DNA of 64,000 nucleotides from assembly GCA_016714895.1 (NCBI GenBank), contig JADKBV010000011.1, forward strand, positions 1,054,001 to 1,118,000, written 5' to 3'. Shown piece by piece: positions 45,811-55,063 of this stretch. This DNA is from Saprospiraceae bacterium. GTDB lineage: Bacteria; Bacteroidota; Bacteroidia; Chitinophagales; Saprospiraceae. How positions within the stretch are numbered: the first letter of the stretch is position 1; each line of letters starts with the position of its first letter. The position numbers were made by a program, and so were the translations under genes. Below the pieces are notes generated by a model, which saw only the letters and a program-made list of their open reading frames with translations, ran no database searches and was not told where the DNA came from.

Positions 45811-48054
45811 ATGATTTACAATATGTATACAAAACTGAATCAAAAAACAGTATCAACCATTATCCTTTTGATAGTTGCGGTTTCCATGGTAATTTCACAA
45901 AAGATACCTGATTTTGGGATCATACCAAAACCTGAAATCGTACAATGGAACGGAAAATATTCTGAAATCCATAATATAAATAAAGGGACCACCACATTTT
46001 CACAATATGAAAAAAATATATTTGAAGAGTTTTTTGCCAAAGCAGAAAATAGTTCTTCAAAATCGGCAGGTATCCTTTTTGACATCGATGAGACCTTTCA
46101 AGATGAGGAGTATGAACTTAATATTTCGAAAAGCGAAATTCGAATAAATGGAGGCAGTCGGAAATCCTTGCAGTATGGTCTGACTTCATTGTTGCAAATC
46201 ATCCGTTTTCATGGTTTTCCGCTTCCGGAAGTTTATATCCGGGATAAGCCGGCACTACGCTACAGAGGAATGCATCTCGATGTTTGCAGGCATTTTTTTT
46301 CCGTTAAGGAAGTAAAAAAGTATCTGGATTATCTGGCATATTACAAATACAATCATTTTCACTGGCATCTTACCGAAGATCAGGGATGGCGTATTGAAAT
46401 CAAAAAGTATCCCAAGCTACAGGAAATTGCTGCTTACAGAAAGGAGACACTGATAGGGCATTACAGTGACAAACCACATAAATTTGATGGTCAAAAGTAC
46501 GGTGGATACTATACACATGATGAGATCAGGGAGATTGTGGCTTATGCATCTGAGAGGCATATATCTGTCATTCCTGAAATTGAAATGCCGGGACATGCTT
46601 TGGCTGCATTGGCAGCATATCCGGAGTTGGGTTGTGGTGGCGGACCTTATGAAGTAGCTACAAAGTGGGGTGTTTTTGAGGATGTATTTTGCCCGACAGA
46701 GGAGACTTTCAGCTTTCTTGAAGGTGTGATTGACGAGGTGATTAGTCTTTTTCCTTATCAATATATCCATATTGGGGGAGATGAATGTCCTAAAGAATCA
46801 TGGGAAAAAAGTGCTGTTTGTCGGGATATAATGAAAAAAAACGGATTAAAAGATACGCACGAACTTCAGAGTTATTTTATAAAAAGAATGGAACAGTATA
46901 TCAATGCCAAAGGCCGTAAAATCATAGGCTGGGACGAAATACTGGAAGGAGGACTGGCCCCAAATGCCACGGTTATGTCGTGGCGCGGAAAAGAAGGAGG
47001 CATACAAGCTGCCCGTGAAAAACATGATGTCATCATGACTCCCGGAAGTCATTGTTATTTTGATTATTATCAATCTGAATCACCCGACGAACCGGTAGCC
47101 ATCGGTGGGTATACACCGTTAAAAAAGGTTTATCACTGGAATCCTGTGCCGACAGAACTTAAGGAAGCGGAAAAAAAATATATCTGGGGCGGTCAGGCCA
47201 ATGTATGGACTGAGTATATCAAAACCTTTGATCATGTCGAATACATGGCTTATGCCCGGGGTATGGCCATGTCTGAAGCACTGTGGCACGCCCAAAAAGC
47301 CTATGCTGAATTTTTGAAAAAATTTGTTTTACATCAGGAATATTGGTCTGGTCAGGGAGTCAATGTCGCTAATCATATATTTGAGATCAAACCTGTATTT
47401 GAATCAGGTAATGGCAAGGGTGTATTTGTTCAGTTTGACGACATTCCTGAAGGCAAAAAGGTTATTCATCAATATGGTGATACATCTGAAAGTGGTTTTC
47501 GGTTTTCTCTGGTGGAAAAATGCAGTCATCAGTTTTTTGTGGATGGTAAAAACAAATCCAAACCTTTACAAATAGTTTTTCATCCGCATCTTGGAGCCCG
47601 ATCACTCATAAAAATCGATCCTTTGCCGTCAGCAAAATATTCGGGTAATGGTCCGGGAAGTGTAGTTAACGGTGTATCGGGCAGCGATCATAAATACGGT
47701 GGTACGGAATGGTTGGGATTTGAAGGTAAAGATGTACGAATATCTCTTGATTGGGAAAAACCTCAAAAGATTTCTAAGGTTACGTTGCGATTTTTTAAAG
47801 GAGAAGGTCAATGGATTTATCTACCAAGAATGGCAGAAATGAAGATTTTGGGTAAAAATGGAATATTGTTGAAAAAAGTAAGCAATAAAGACATTCAAGC
47901 AGAAAGTAAAATTGCCACCATTGTTTTTGAAGTGGATGCGCAGGAAGTTTCGACGTTACAATTTTTGATACAAAACTATGGAGTGATACCTAACGGAGCA
48001 CAAGGTGCCGGTCATGGTGCATGGTTGTTTATAGATGAAATCGTTGTCGAATGA
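45811..48054 (+). CDS. Beta-N-acetylhexosaminidase, GH20 family
   Basis: The 747-aa secreted enzyme removes terminal GlcNAc or GalNAc. A signal peptide or anchor lies at residues 12-30; an ATG at residue 5 (45823) may be the true start. The GH20b domain precedes the catalytic barrel, which includes RYRGMHLDVCRHFF, HWHLTEDQGWRIEI and the catalytic Asp324-Glu325 pair in HIGGDECPKES. A C-terminal region (about 610-747) looks like a carbohydrate-binding beta-sandwich of F5/8 type C style (SVVNGVSGSDHKYGGTEWLG in parts). Position in the operon with a BNR protein suggests glycan degradation. Confidence 0.92.
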   Translation: MIYNMYTKLNQKTVSTIILLIVAVSMVISQKIPDFGIIPKPEIVQWNGKYSEIHNINKGTTTFSQYEKNIFEEFFAKAENSSSKSAGILFDIDETFQDEEYELNISKSEIRINGGSRKSLQYGLTSLLQIIRFHGFPLPEVYIRDKPALRYRGMHLDVCRHFFSVKEVKKYLDYLAYYKYNHFHWHLTEDQGWRIEIKKYPKLQEIAAYRKETLIGHYSDKPHKFDGQKYGGYYTHDEIREIVAYASERHISVIPEIEMPGHALAALAAYPELGCGGGPYEVATKWGVFEDVFCPTEETFSFLEGVIDEVISLFPYQYIHIGGDECPKESWEKSAVCRDIMKKNGLKDTHELQSYFIKRMEQYINAKGRKIIGWDEILEGGLAPNATVMSWRGKEGGIQAAREKHDVIMTPGSHCYFDYYQSESPDEPVAIGGYTPLKKVYHWNPVPTELKEAEKKYIWGGQANVWTEYIKTFDHVEYMAYARGMAMSEALWHAQKAYAEFLKKFVLHQEYWSGQGVNVANHIFEIKPVFESGNGKGVFVQFDDIPEGKKVIHQYGDTSESGFRFSLVEKCSHQFFVDGKNKSKPLQIVFHPHLGARSLIKIDPLPSAKYSGNGPGSVVNGVSGSDHKYGGTEWLGFEGKDVRISLDWEKPQKISKVTLRFFKGEGQWIYLPRMAEMKILGKNGILLKKVSNKDIQAESKIATIVFEVDAQEVSTLQFLIQNYGVIPNGAQGAGHGAWLFIDEIVVE

Positions 48055-48183
48055 TAAGGCAGAAAAAAAAGAAATAAATAATTTATGCTGTGTACTTTTC
48101 ACCTTCAGTTTCTCTAAATTAGGGGCGAAAAACGGGTAATCTTTAATTTTTGAATATGATATCCATAAAATTACAAATAAAAA

Positions 48184-48213
48184 ATGGCATTATTTATTAC
48201 CATATAATGCCAT
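48184..48213 (-). terminator. Terminator hairpin between convergent GH20 and reductase genes
   Basis: ATGGCATTAT (48184-48193) and ATAATGCCAT (48204-48213) form a perfect 10-bp stem. On the minus strand it is followed by T5, as expected for the end of the reductase gene (stop at 48229). Confidence 0.75.
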
Positions 48214-48228
48214 GTAAAGCTATAATCT

Positions 48229-49377
48229 TTACACCTTCTCCTGCCTTATACTGATTCCTTCCTTTATCAATCGATCGGCTAATTCCTGGCCTAAGGCTTC
48301 AGAAGGAGTACAGACGCCTGTCCGGTTGATTCCGTTTCTGACTTTAGACAATAAAGCAAAAGCAGCCTGAGAAAACATTTTGGCAGTTTCATTATAACCG
48401 GGATCGCCACCGGATAGGGTAGTGGTGACTTTTTTATCTCCGGATCTGCCGATACACATAAACTCAAATTTACTGGCCGCTCTTTGTGCTTCTGATGGTC
48501 CTGTACCCGGAGGAAATTTTTGTTTCATATACTTCCTGAACCAACTGAATCTTGCCAAAAAGAGTGCAAACAGTACCGGAACTACTGTTTTTAACATTTT
48601 ACCAAAGGAGGATCTGACAAAAAATTGGCGGTAAGCTGTGGCGTATCCAAATTCCAAGGGCATTTTGTAGATACTTCGTTTGACAATATGCGGATCTACC
48701 ACGGGCATCGGTATTGCCCAGGCTTTTATGTCGGTGTTAAAATGAACTTTCATTTTTGGTTTCGGTGTATCCGGATGTCTGGGGACTCTGAACTTTGCTG
48801 AGGTTTTTTTGGATTCGCGATACAACATTTCAACGGCAGTATTGAGGGTGCCTCCTGAAAACTGAGCATTGGTGCGGACAAAACCATCCAAAATCATGGG
48901 CTGGTCATGAGGAAGTTGTTTTGCTGTCAGCCAGGTGGTAAGGTCTGCCGGAATACTGTCAAAACCACAACAATTGATGATACAAACGCCGGCTTCAGCA
49001 GCAGCTTCATGATTTCTGACGTAGACATCGGATACAAAAGAGGGTTCGCCTGTGATATCCAGATAATGGGTTTTGTATTGAATACAGGCTTCGATAACTT
49101 GCCTGCCGGTATAGCTAAAGGGACCTACAGCATTCATCAGAATTTTTGAGTTTTGAATCAGCAAAGCCAATTGGTCAGGATTCTGAATATCACAAATTTC
49201 AATAGAAATGCCTTCCAATGGAATTCCTGAAAGATCTTGTTGAAGTTTTTGTGCATTTCTTCCTGCAAAAGCAAGAGAGATGTTTTCCACTTTTTGGTGA
49301 CGTTGAAGGTATTCAGCTATTAGTTTTCCGGTAAAACCTGTAGCTCCGAGCAATACGATGTCATATTTTTTATCCAT
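48229..49377 (-). CDS. Saccharopine dehydrogenase-like NAD(P)-binding reductase (trans-acting enoyl reductase type)
   Basis: The 382-aa protein starts with a Rossmann segment (DIVLLGATGFTGKLIAEYL, residues 5-23), followed by ALLIQNSKILMNAVGPFSYTG and CCGFDSIPADLTTW, features of the saccharopine-reductase-like oxidoreductases that reduce acyl chains in trans. A basic/hydrophobic stretch near 265-290 may touch a membrane. The substrate is unknown; no polyketide gene is nearby. Confidence 0.82.
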   Translation of the reverse strand: MDKKYDIVLLGATGFTGKLIAEYLQRHQKVENISLAFAGRNAQKLQQDLSGIPLEGISIEICDIQNPDQLALLIQNSKILMNAVGPFSYTGRQVIEACIQYKTHYLDITGEPSFVSDVYVRNHEAAAEAGVCIINCCGFDSIPADLTTWLTAKQLPHDQPMILDGFVRTNAQFSGGTLNTAVEMLYRESKKTSAKFRVPRHPDTPKPKMKVHFNTDIKAWAIPMPVVDPHIVKRSIYKMPLEFGYATAYRQFFVRSSFGKMLKTVVPVLFALFLARFSWFRKYMKQKFPPGTGPSEAQRAASKFEFMCIGRSGDKKVTTTLSGGDPGYNETAKMFSQAAFALLSKVRNGINRTGVCTPSEALGQELADRLIKEGISIRQEKV

Positions 49378-49545
49378 AAAAATGTATGGTTGACGTTTAT
49401 CTGAAAATTTGTAAATCCTGTAAAGGTATGGGTTTTTTAGAAAAGGGTAGAAAAAAAAGGATGATCAAGACGTTACACCTTGCTAAATACAAAAAATAGT
49501 CACCGTGTAAAAAGTGAAATGGGTCAGGAAAGTTGTAGTGAAAAC

Positions 49546-49788
49546 TTAAATATCTTCTGTTTCCGTACTTTTAATATTCAGGTCTTCATAAAACCTATGT
49601 TGAAAGGTGTAGTTTGATTTGTAATCATAAGTAAGTACGGAATAGACCATCCAAATAATCAGCATATTCAGTAGTGCAAACAAAAATAAAACAATATGAG
49701 TGGCTTCATCAAATCCGCACATAAACAAGAAAAAAACCAATACGGCAGTGGTCACAGATACGGAACGGGGAATATTCATCATGTTCAA
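49546..49788 (-). CDS. Small two-helix membrane protein
   Basis: The 80-aa protein has two hydrophobic segments (about 11-24 and 30-50), then a Tyr-rich tail (TYDYKSNYTFQHRFYEDL). The size and composition are typical of unnamed Bacteroidota membrane proteins, and the real-gene signature is good amino-acid use rather than homology. The function is unknown. Confidence 0.5.
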   Translation of the reverse strand: MNMMNIPRSVSVTTAVLVFFLFMCGFDEATHIVLFLFALLNMLIIWMVYSVLTYDYKSNYTFQHRFYEDLNIKSTETEDI

Positions 49789-49917
49789 AAATTTGCGGAC
49801 TCAAACGCTAAAATTTATAAAATGTTTGAGCAAAAAGATGATCTTTATGCACTTGCTATTCATGCTTTTATCATAAAGTAATTGCACAGCCTTGATTTAA
49901 AATATCCAAAAATCAAA

Positions 49918-50718
49918 TCAGCTTATCCAATATAATGTAAGGACATTGACAAACATTTTATAAAGTTGTGTCAGGAATACAAAAATCAACGAAGTGGTAA
50001 TACCTTTGGTGCACGCCAAAAACCATTTTTCTGAAAAAAAACGTCGAAAACTTATAATCAGATATATGGAGTTACAAAATAAAATAGGAACAATAAAAAA
50101 CCATCTGTTGGGTGTGGTGGTCAACATAACAATTTGAGAGATAATGACCATAGACAATAAAAAGAAGGCCAGAAAGTGTGTTGAAAAAACCAGGTGTTTA
50201 CCAAATTCCAGTTTTCTTTTCCAAAAGATAAAAAGGGTAATCATGGCAAAAAACGGAATCAATATAAAAAGAAGAGATTTGGCAAAATCTGAAGATGTAT
50301 TGTCGTAAACAGTTGCTATTTCTTCATGACTTAAATTATGGGTTGCTGCAATTTTTCTTACCTGTTTCAGCACAGCCACCCCATCAAAATCTTCTGTAAA
50401 AAACCATTGAGAAGGCGTTCTGAAAATATCAATCTCTGATAGGAAAAGAAAAAAAAATATATTGGCAACCAGAAATATCTGAAAAGGTTTCATTAGTGAA
50501 ACCCTAATCCCTTCAACGTATAAGGAGGAGAGCCTTCCCGGGAAAAACAGCAGATATTTAAAAGAACGTATAATCCTGGAATCCAGGTTGGTGATCATTT
50601 CAAAAGCTTGCCCCGTTATGGTATGAAAAAAGAAGTCTTTTTGTTCGACAACTTTTTCACCACACATCGGGCAATACTTTCCATTGAAGGTAAAATGACA
50701 GTTTTTACATGATATCAT
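49918..50718 (-). CDS. DUF3667 membrane protein with N-terminal zinc ribbon
   Basis: The 266-aa protein begins with a zinc-ribbon (SCKNC...CPMCG, residues 3-20) and then a DUF3667 pattern: LDSRIIRSFKYLLFFPGRLSSLYVEGIRVSLMKPFQIFLV (in parts). Four to five membrane helices follow. The function of the family is unknown; it is common in Bacteroidota. Confidence 0.87.
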   Translation of the reverse strand: MISCKNCHFTFNGKYCPMCGEKVVEQKDFFFHTITGQAFEMITNLDSRIIRSFKYLLFFPGRLSSLYVEGIRVSLMKPFQIFLVANIFFFLFLSEIDIFRTPSQWFFTEDFDGVAVLKQVRKIAATHNLSHEEIATVYDNTSSDFAKSLLFILIPFFAMITLFIFWKRKLEFGKHLVFSTHFLAFFLLSMVIISQIVMLTTTPNRWFFIVPILFCNSIYLIISFRRFFSEKWFLACTKGITTSLIFVFLTQLYKMFVNVLTLYWIS

Positions 50719-51115
50719 ACCTCAAATATATATCATTACCGGAAGTTTGAAGGAATTTTGAATAAATTTTTAAAATAAGATGCCGGCGAAGTTATAATGT
50801 CACAAAATTTTATAAAAAATACCACCTTGCAATCCTGTAAATTCAGATAAAACCTTAAAAATGTCAGAGGACAATTTTGTGATTTTGCGGGTTATGAAAC
50901 AAAACGTTTCCAAAGACAATTCCTTTTTTGAGTAAGTGATAACCATATTCAAAAGGGATCAGGCCAGATTACTAAAATTACAGAAGTACAAATCAGACTA
51001 AAAGGTCTTCATTACATGTATAAGGTATGTAATACGGCATGATTATACATCTTTGAGCATGTTTTAGCTGAAGATTGAATTATTTTATTTATTTTTCGCA
51101 AAATTTTAGGTACTT
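50719..51115. other. Non-coding gap
   Basis: About 400 bp, A/T-rich. A 24-codon open frame at 50861-50935 has no recognisable feature. I see no RNA gene or long hairpin. Confidence 0.45.
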
Positions 51116-51958
51116 ATGGCCAGAATATTAGTTTTTATGGTTTTTATTCTTATTTCCTGTAAAAAAGAAGAGGCCATAGAACCAATGCCACCCACAGCTT
51201 ATCAGGGGACATTAAAAATATCATACAATCAGACAGGTGTTGATGTGGTTATCGATAAGCCGGCTGTAGCTGAAGCCGATGTTTTTGTTTTGTTTCACGG
51301 AACGGTATTATATGACAGTCTTATCATTCAAGCGGCCGAAAATATGCTTGAGAGAAGCAAAGGATTAACGGACAGACAAGACATTCTGTTTGTCAGTGTA
51401 GCTTATCCCGGAGAAAACATGTTGTTGGGAGACAATATTAAACATGCTGAAGCTGCCTTATTATGGGTCAAAAACAAAGCGTCAGAAACATTAAATATAA
51501 AGATAAAAAAGATATTTTTGCTGGGCCATTCTCAGGGAGGCTACCTGGTCACAAGGCTTAATACTATGCATGAGACAAATGGTGTCATTGCCAATGCTCC
51601 GGGACCTTTGAATCTTGTTTACAGATGTCAGTTGGAAGAAAACGGACAGATTCCCTCCGGAGCAGCATGTACAAAAATCAGGGAGGTGTACGGAACGACA
51701 ACAAACAATCCCATCGCTTACATGGATAGGTCCTTGTTGAGTTTTTCCAATGGTTTTTTATCAGATATCCTTTTTGTACAGGGATTAAAAGACACTCCGA
51801 TACAGATGTATTCCTGGCCGGTTTTCAAAAAAAATGTGTCGGAATGTTCGGATTGTAAAGAGGTACAAATTCTGGAAATTCCGGGTGGAGAACACGCTTC
51901 ATTGTTTTCTGCGCCCGATGCAAAAACGACATTTAATCTTTTTATCAACAGCCGGTAA
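51116..51958 (+). CDS. Alpha/beta-hydrolase lipoprotein
   Basis: The 280-aa protein has a lipoprotein signal (ILISCKKEE, Cys15) and an alpha/beta-hydrolase domain with nucleophile Ser139 in GHSQGG, an upstream HG oxyanion (LFHGTV) and a late His in GGEHASLF. Two Cys in SECSDCKEV could form a disulphide. Esterase or peptidase activity is likely; the substrate is unknown. Confidence 0.82.
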   Translation: MARILVFMVFILISCKKEEAIEPMPPTAYQGTLKISYNQTGVDVVIDKPAVAEADVFVLFHGTVLYDSLIIQAAENMLERSKGLTDRQDILFVSVAYPGENMLLGDNIKHAEAALLWVKNKASETLNIKIKKIFLLGHSQGGYLVTRLNTMHETNGVIANAPGPLNLVYRCQLEENGQIPSGAACTKIREVYGTTTNNPIAYMDRSLLSFSNGFLSDILFVQGLKDTPIQMYSWPVFKKNVSECSDCKEVQILEIPGGEHASLFSAPDAKTTFNLFINSR

Positions 51959-52173
51959 ATAAATAAAACTCCGTGTTTTTATGGCAAGTTTTTCTGGTGA
52001 TTCAGGGAAAGTAAGCGGGTTGTTTTTTATGTAATGAATCATTAATTGTAGATACCATAACAAACATTACAAACAAATAAATCATATTTTTTTAATTACA
52101 ATTGGAATATTTTGAAGGAATCAGTTATAAGTTTTATAGCTTATTTCCTTAATTTTTTTTAAAAAAGGAAGAT

Positions 52174-52623
52174 ATGTTTATTTCTCAAAGAACAAATTCA
52201 GACAACGCTGATTTTCAGAATTTAGTCAGCGCATTGGATCATTACCTTGCAGGTGTCAATGGTGATGCTAATGATTTTTTTGTACAATTTAATAAGATTG
52301 ATACGATCCGGCATGTGGTGGTGTTGTATTATGAAGATCAGGCCGTTGCATGCGGAGCTTTCAAAGAATATGAACCCAAAGTGGCTGAAATAAAAAGAAT
52401 GTACGTCAAACCGGAATTCCGGGGCAAAGGTTTGGGAAAACAAATTCTCAACGAGCTCACCAAGTGGGCAAAAGAGTGCGATTATGACAAATGTATTCTT
52501 GAAACAGCCAAAAGTATGAAAGATGCGGTTTCTTTGTATAAACATAGTGGTTTTCAGATGATTCCGAATTATGGACAATACATCGGAAACAACACCAGTG
52601 TTTGTTTTGAAATACTTTTATAA
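52174..52623 (+). CDS. GNAT-family N-acetyltransferase
   Basis: The 149-aa GNAT fold shows the acetyl-CoA P-loop region VKPEFRGKGLGKQIL (R/Q-x-x-G-x-G/A type) after IKRMYV, and the C-terminal LYKHSGFQMIPNYGQY. The acceptor substrate is unknown. It is followed by a DUF1801 gene. Confidence 0.9.
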   Translation: MFISQRTNSDNADFQNLVSALDHYLAGVNGDANDFFVQFNKIDTIRHVVVLYYEDQAVACGAFKEYEPKVAEIKRMYVKPEFRGKGLGKQILNELTKWAKECDYDKCILETAKSMKDAVSLYKHSGFQMIPNYGQYIGNNTSVCFEILL

Positions 52624-52643
52624 AATTTATAATCTGTGTGTTT

Positions 52644-53024
52644 ATGTCAAAGGTAAGGGACTTTATTTACCAATATGAAGGCAATCAACGTGAAGTAATG
52701 GTTTATTTTCACCATTTGCTGACGATGGAACTCAATCTTGAAGAAAAAATAAGATTTGGCATCCCCTTTTATTTTGGCAGAAGCTGGATTTGTTACCTTA
52801 ATCCAATAAAAAACCAAAAGATTGAACTGGCATTTGTGAGAGGAAATGAACTTTCAAATATTCAGGTAATGTTGGAGGATAAAGGCAGAAAACAAATATC
52901 AGGTATTGAGTTTGAAAAAATATCGGACATATCTAAAGATGTAATCTATGAAATCATTCAGGAAGCTATCCTGCTTGATGAAACCACACCTTATAAGTCA
53001 AAAAGAAAAGGGAGAGGAAAGTAA
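52644..53024 (+). CDS. DUF1801 family protein
   Basis: The ATG at 52644 gives MSKVRDFIYQYEGNQRE. The 126-aa protein carries LNLEEKIRFGIPFYFGRSWICYLNP (in parts), typical of DUF1801/YdhG-like proteins, and a basic tail (KSKRKGRGK). The family's function is unknown. It follows the GNAT gene by about 20 bp and may be co-transcribed. Confidence 0.78.
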   Translation: MSKVRDFIYQYEGNQREVMVYFHHLLTMELNLEEKIRFGIPFYFGRSWICYLNPIKNQKIELAFVRGNELSNIQVMLEDKGRKQISGIEFEKISDISKDVIYEIIQEAILLDETTPYKSKRKGRGK

Positions 53025-53215
53025 AAGTCGTGATGGTATTTTTTATGACTTATTTGTTTAATGTGATTGGAGAAAAACAATTTTTATCCTGATTTGTCCT
53101 AATAACAAGAAGTGTGAAACAAAAACTTGTACCTTTTATTATCGTTTTACATAAAAGATTTATCACATTTTTTATCATCTGGAAAAAAGGATTCCACTCA
53201 AACAGCTAAAAAAAT

Positions 53216-53701
53216 ATGACAGAATTACAATGGATAGAAACGGGAATAACCCTGATGACTTATATTCTCGCTCGTTTCATCATACATCGGAGTATCGATA
53301 CAATGGTGGCCAACCAGCAGGCTACCAAAACCCGGAGTAAAGTAGTCAAAAAGGCCATCAATTTTACCTTACTTTTGGTTGTAACAGCTATCCTTACTTC
53401 TATTTTTGGTGTGGACCAATCAGAGTTGGTGGTTTTTATCAGTTCTGTTTTTACCATTCTGGGTATTGCCCTTTTTGCCCAATGGTCTATATTGTCAAAT
53501 ATTACCGCCGGGGTTATTATCTTTTTTAATCACACCGTTTCTTTGGACGATACCATTTCGATTATTGACAAAGATTATGAAGTAGAGGGAAGAATCAGTG
53601 ATATAGGGTTGATGTTTGTTGTTTTAAAAACCAAAGAAAACGAACAAATATCCATTCCTAATAATGTGTTTATTCAAAAAATGGTAAAAAATAAAAAATA
53701 A
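53216..53701 (+). CDS. Mini mechanosensitive channel (MscS-domain protein)
   Basis: The 161-aa protein has two membrane helices (about 44-66 and 70-100) and a short MscS beta-domain: SSVFTILGIALFAQWSILSNITAGVIIFF is the pore helix (in parts), then DDTISI and IPNNVFIQKMV. It lacks the long C-terminal vestibule of full MscS, so it is a minimal version. Such small MscS proteins are common in Bacteroidota; gating activity is assumed, not shown. Confidence 0.82.
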   Translation: MTELQWIETGITLMTYILARFIIHRSIDTMVANQQATKTRSKVVKKAINFTLLLVVTAILTSIFGVDQSELVVFISSVFTILGIALFAQWSILSNITAGVIIFFNHTVSLDDTISIIDKDYEVEGRISDIGLMFVVLKTKENEQISIPNNVFIQKMVKNKK

Positions 53702-53706
53702 AGCAA

Positions 53707-54290
53707 ATGCGTATTAGTAATGTAGTTAGTATCTTATTTATTTTTTTTCAACCTATGTTTCTCCTCTTTTTGCACAGGAAAAGTTCGAAAAAGAAAGCCG
53801 TATCCGACAGAAAGAAATACCTGCTAAAGCACTTCAATTTGTTGAAGCTTTACCGCTTACAAAAAAAGTTAAGTGGTATAAAGAAGAAGGTTTAACAAGT
53901 ACGAGTATCGAAGCTAAATTCAGACATGAAAAAAAAAGGTATAGCATTGAATTTGATACTCTGGGAAATGTTCAGGATATTGAATTGAACATTCCGTTAT
54001 CAGGGGTGCCTTCCGGTGTTTTGGATTCTTTTTCTTTGTACTTGCAGAACAATTGTTCAAAATATAAAATCAATAAAATTCAGATTCAGTACACAGGTGA
54101 AGAGTCAAACCTGCTTTCTTTGATCAAAAATGTTGATGCAAATCAGAAACTGAATATTTATTACGAAATAGTAGTGGTATGTACTTTTAATAAAAAAACG
54201 GATCTTTTTGAATACCTTATCAATGAAAAAGGAAAAGTTTTATCAACTTCAAAAATTATCTTTAAAAACAGCACCCACCTTGAGTACTAA
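53707..54290 (+). CDS. Secreted protein of unknown family, single frameshift in signal peptide
   Basis: The first 14 codons read MRISNVVSILFIFF, and the frame then closes at 53895. Adding one T to the T8 run at 53741-53748 continues it as STYVSPLFAQEKFEKES, a normal signal peptide cleaved after FAQ. It then runs to the stop at 54290 for 194 aa. The mature protein is lysine- and glutamate-rich with PepSY-like alternation (WYKEEGLTSTSIEAKF, then YSIEFDTLGNVQDIEL), which suggests a PepSY-like fold by inference. It lies 5 bp after the MscS gene and overlaps the DUF2490 gene start. Confidence 0.72.
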
Positions 54291-54972
54291 AAGATTATTT
54301 TGTATAGCTTTTTTTGTATTGTGTTTTGTAATCAATACTGTTTATACGCAACATTCTTATCAATGGGGAGCCTTGCCTTCATTAAATGCTAACTATTCAT
54401 TGAAAAATGATTGGTCGCTGAATGGCAGACTTGAATCCAGAATACTTTTTTTGACAGGAAGATCCGATGGTTTAAAAAACAGAGATGTTAATTATCAACT
54501 CACAGATTTTGCCTTATTAGGAGCTAAAAAAGTCGGGTTAAAATCGAGAGTTGCAGGTGGATTTTTGGTACGGGTTGAAGGTAATGAAATCATCTTTCGG
54601 CTTATTCAACAATATATTTTAGTTAGAAAAATGAGTGGAATCCGATTTGCTCACCGAATTATGACAGATCAAACATTTTCAGAAAGCGAAAAACCGGATT
54701 TCAGATTAAGGTACAGGCTTTCCACCGAATTTGCTTTGAACGGAGAATCGGTAGATCCGGGTGAGTTTTATATTAAGTTTAATAATGAATACCTGAACAG
54801 TACACAGGATTTGACTTATGATCTCGAAATAAGGTTGGTGCCGCTTTTAGGATATAGCCTGAATGACCGTTACAAAATAGAGGCAGGTCTGGACTACAGG
54901 GTAAATTCATTCATCCGTGGGAATACAAGGCATAGCTACTGGATGAATTTTAATTTTTTTATAGATATTTAA
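54223..54972 (+). CDS. DUF2490 outer-membrane-barrel-like protein
   Basis: The 249-aa protein from the ATG at 54223 has an N-terminal hydrophobic segment, residues about 26-40, ending at VYTQ, a signal. Antiparallel beta strands follow, with alternating aromatic ends (LNGRLESRILFL, FRLRYRLSTEFAL, IEAGLDYRVNSF). This matches DUF2490, a family of small outer-membrane barrels. The start overlaps the upstream gene's end by 68 bp, so translation may be coupled. Confidence 0.8.
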   Translation: MKKEKFYQLQKLSLKTAPTLSTKRLFCIAFFVLCFVINTVYTQHSYQWGALPSLNANYSLKNDWSLNGRLESRILFLTGRSDGLKNRDVNYQLTDFALLGAKKVGLKSRVAGGFLVRVEGNEIIFRLIQQYILVRKMSGIRFAHRIMTDQTFSESEKPDFRLRYRLSTEFALNGESVDPGEFYIKFNNEYLNSTQDLTYDLEIRLVPLLGYSLNDRYKIEAGLDYRVNSFIRGNTRHSYWMNFNFFIDI

Positions 54973-55063
54973 GTTTCAGATAAATTTTGGAAAAGCAGGT
55001 TTTTTTTTGAGGAATTTGATTTCTACCTATGTACGATATTTTAAGGTAAAAGTAATAATTTAT

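Noticed and set aside
50861..50935. 24-codon frame starting MSEDNFVILRVM
   Set aside because: Too short and with no ribosome-binding site, promoter or homology that I can see.
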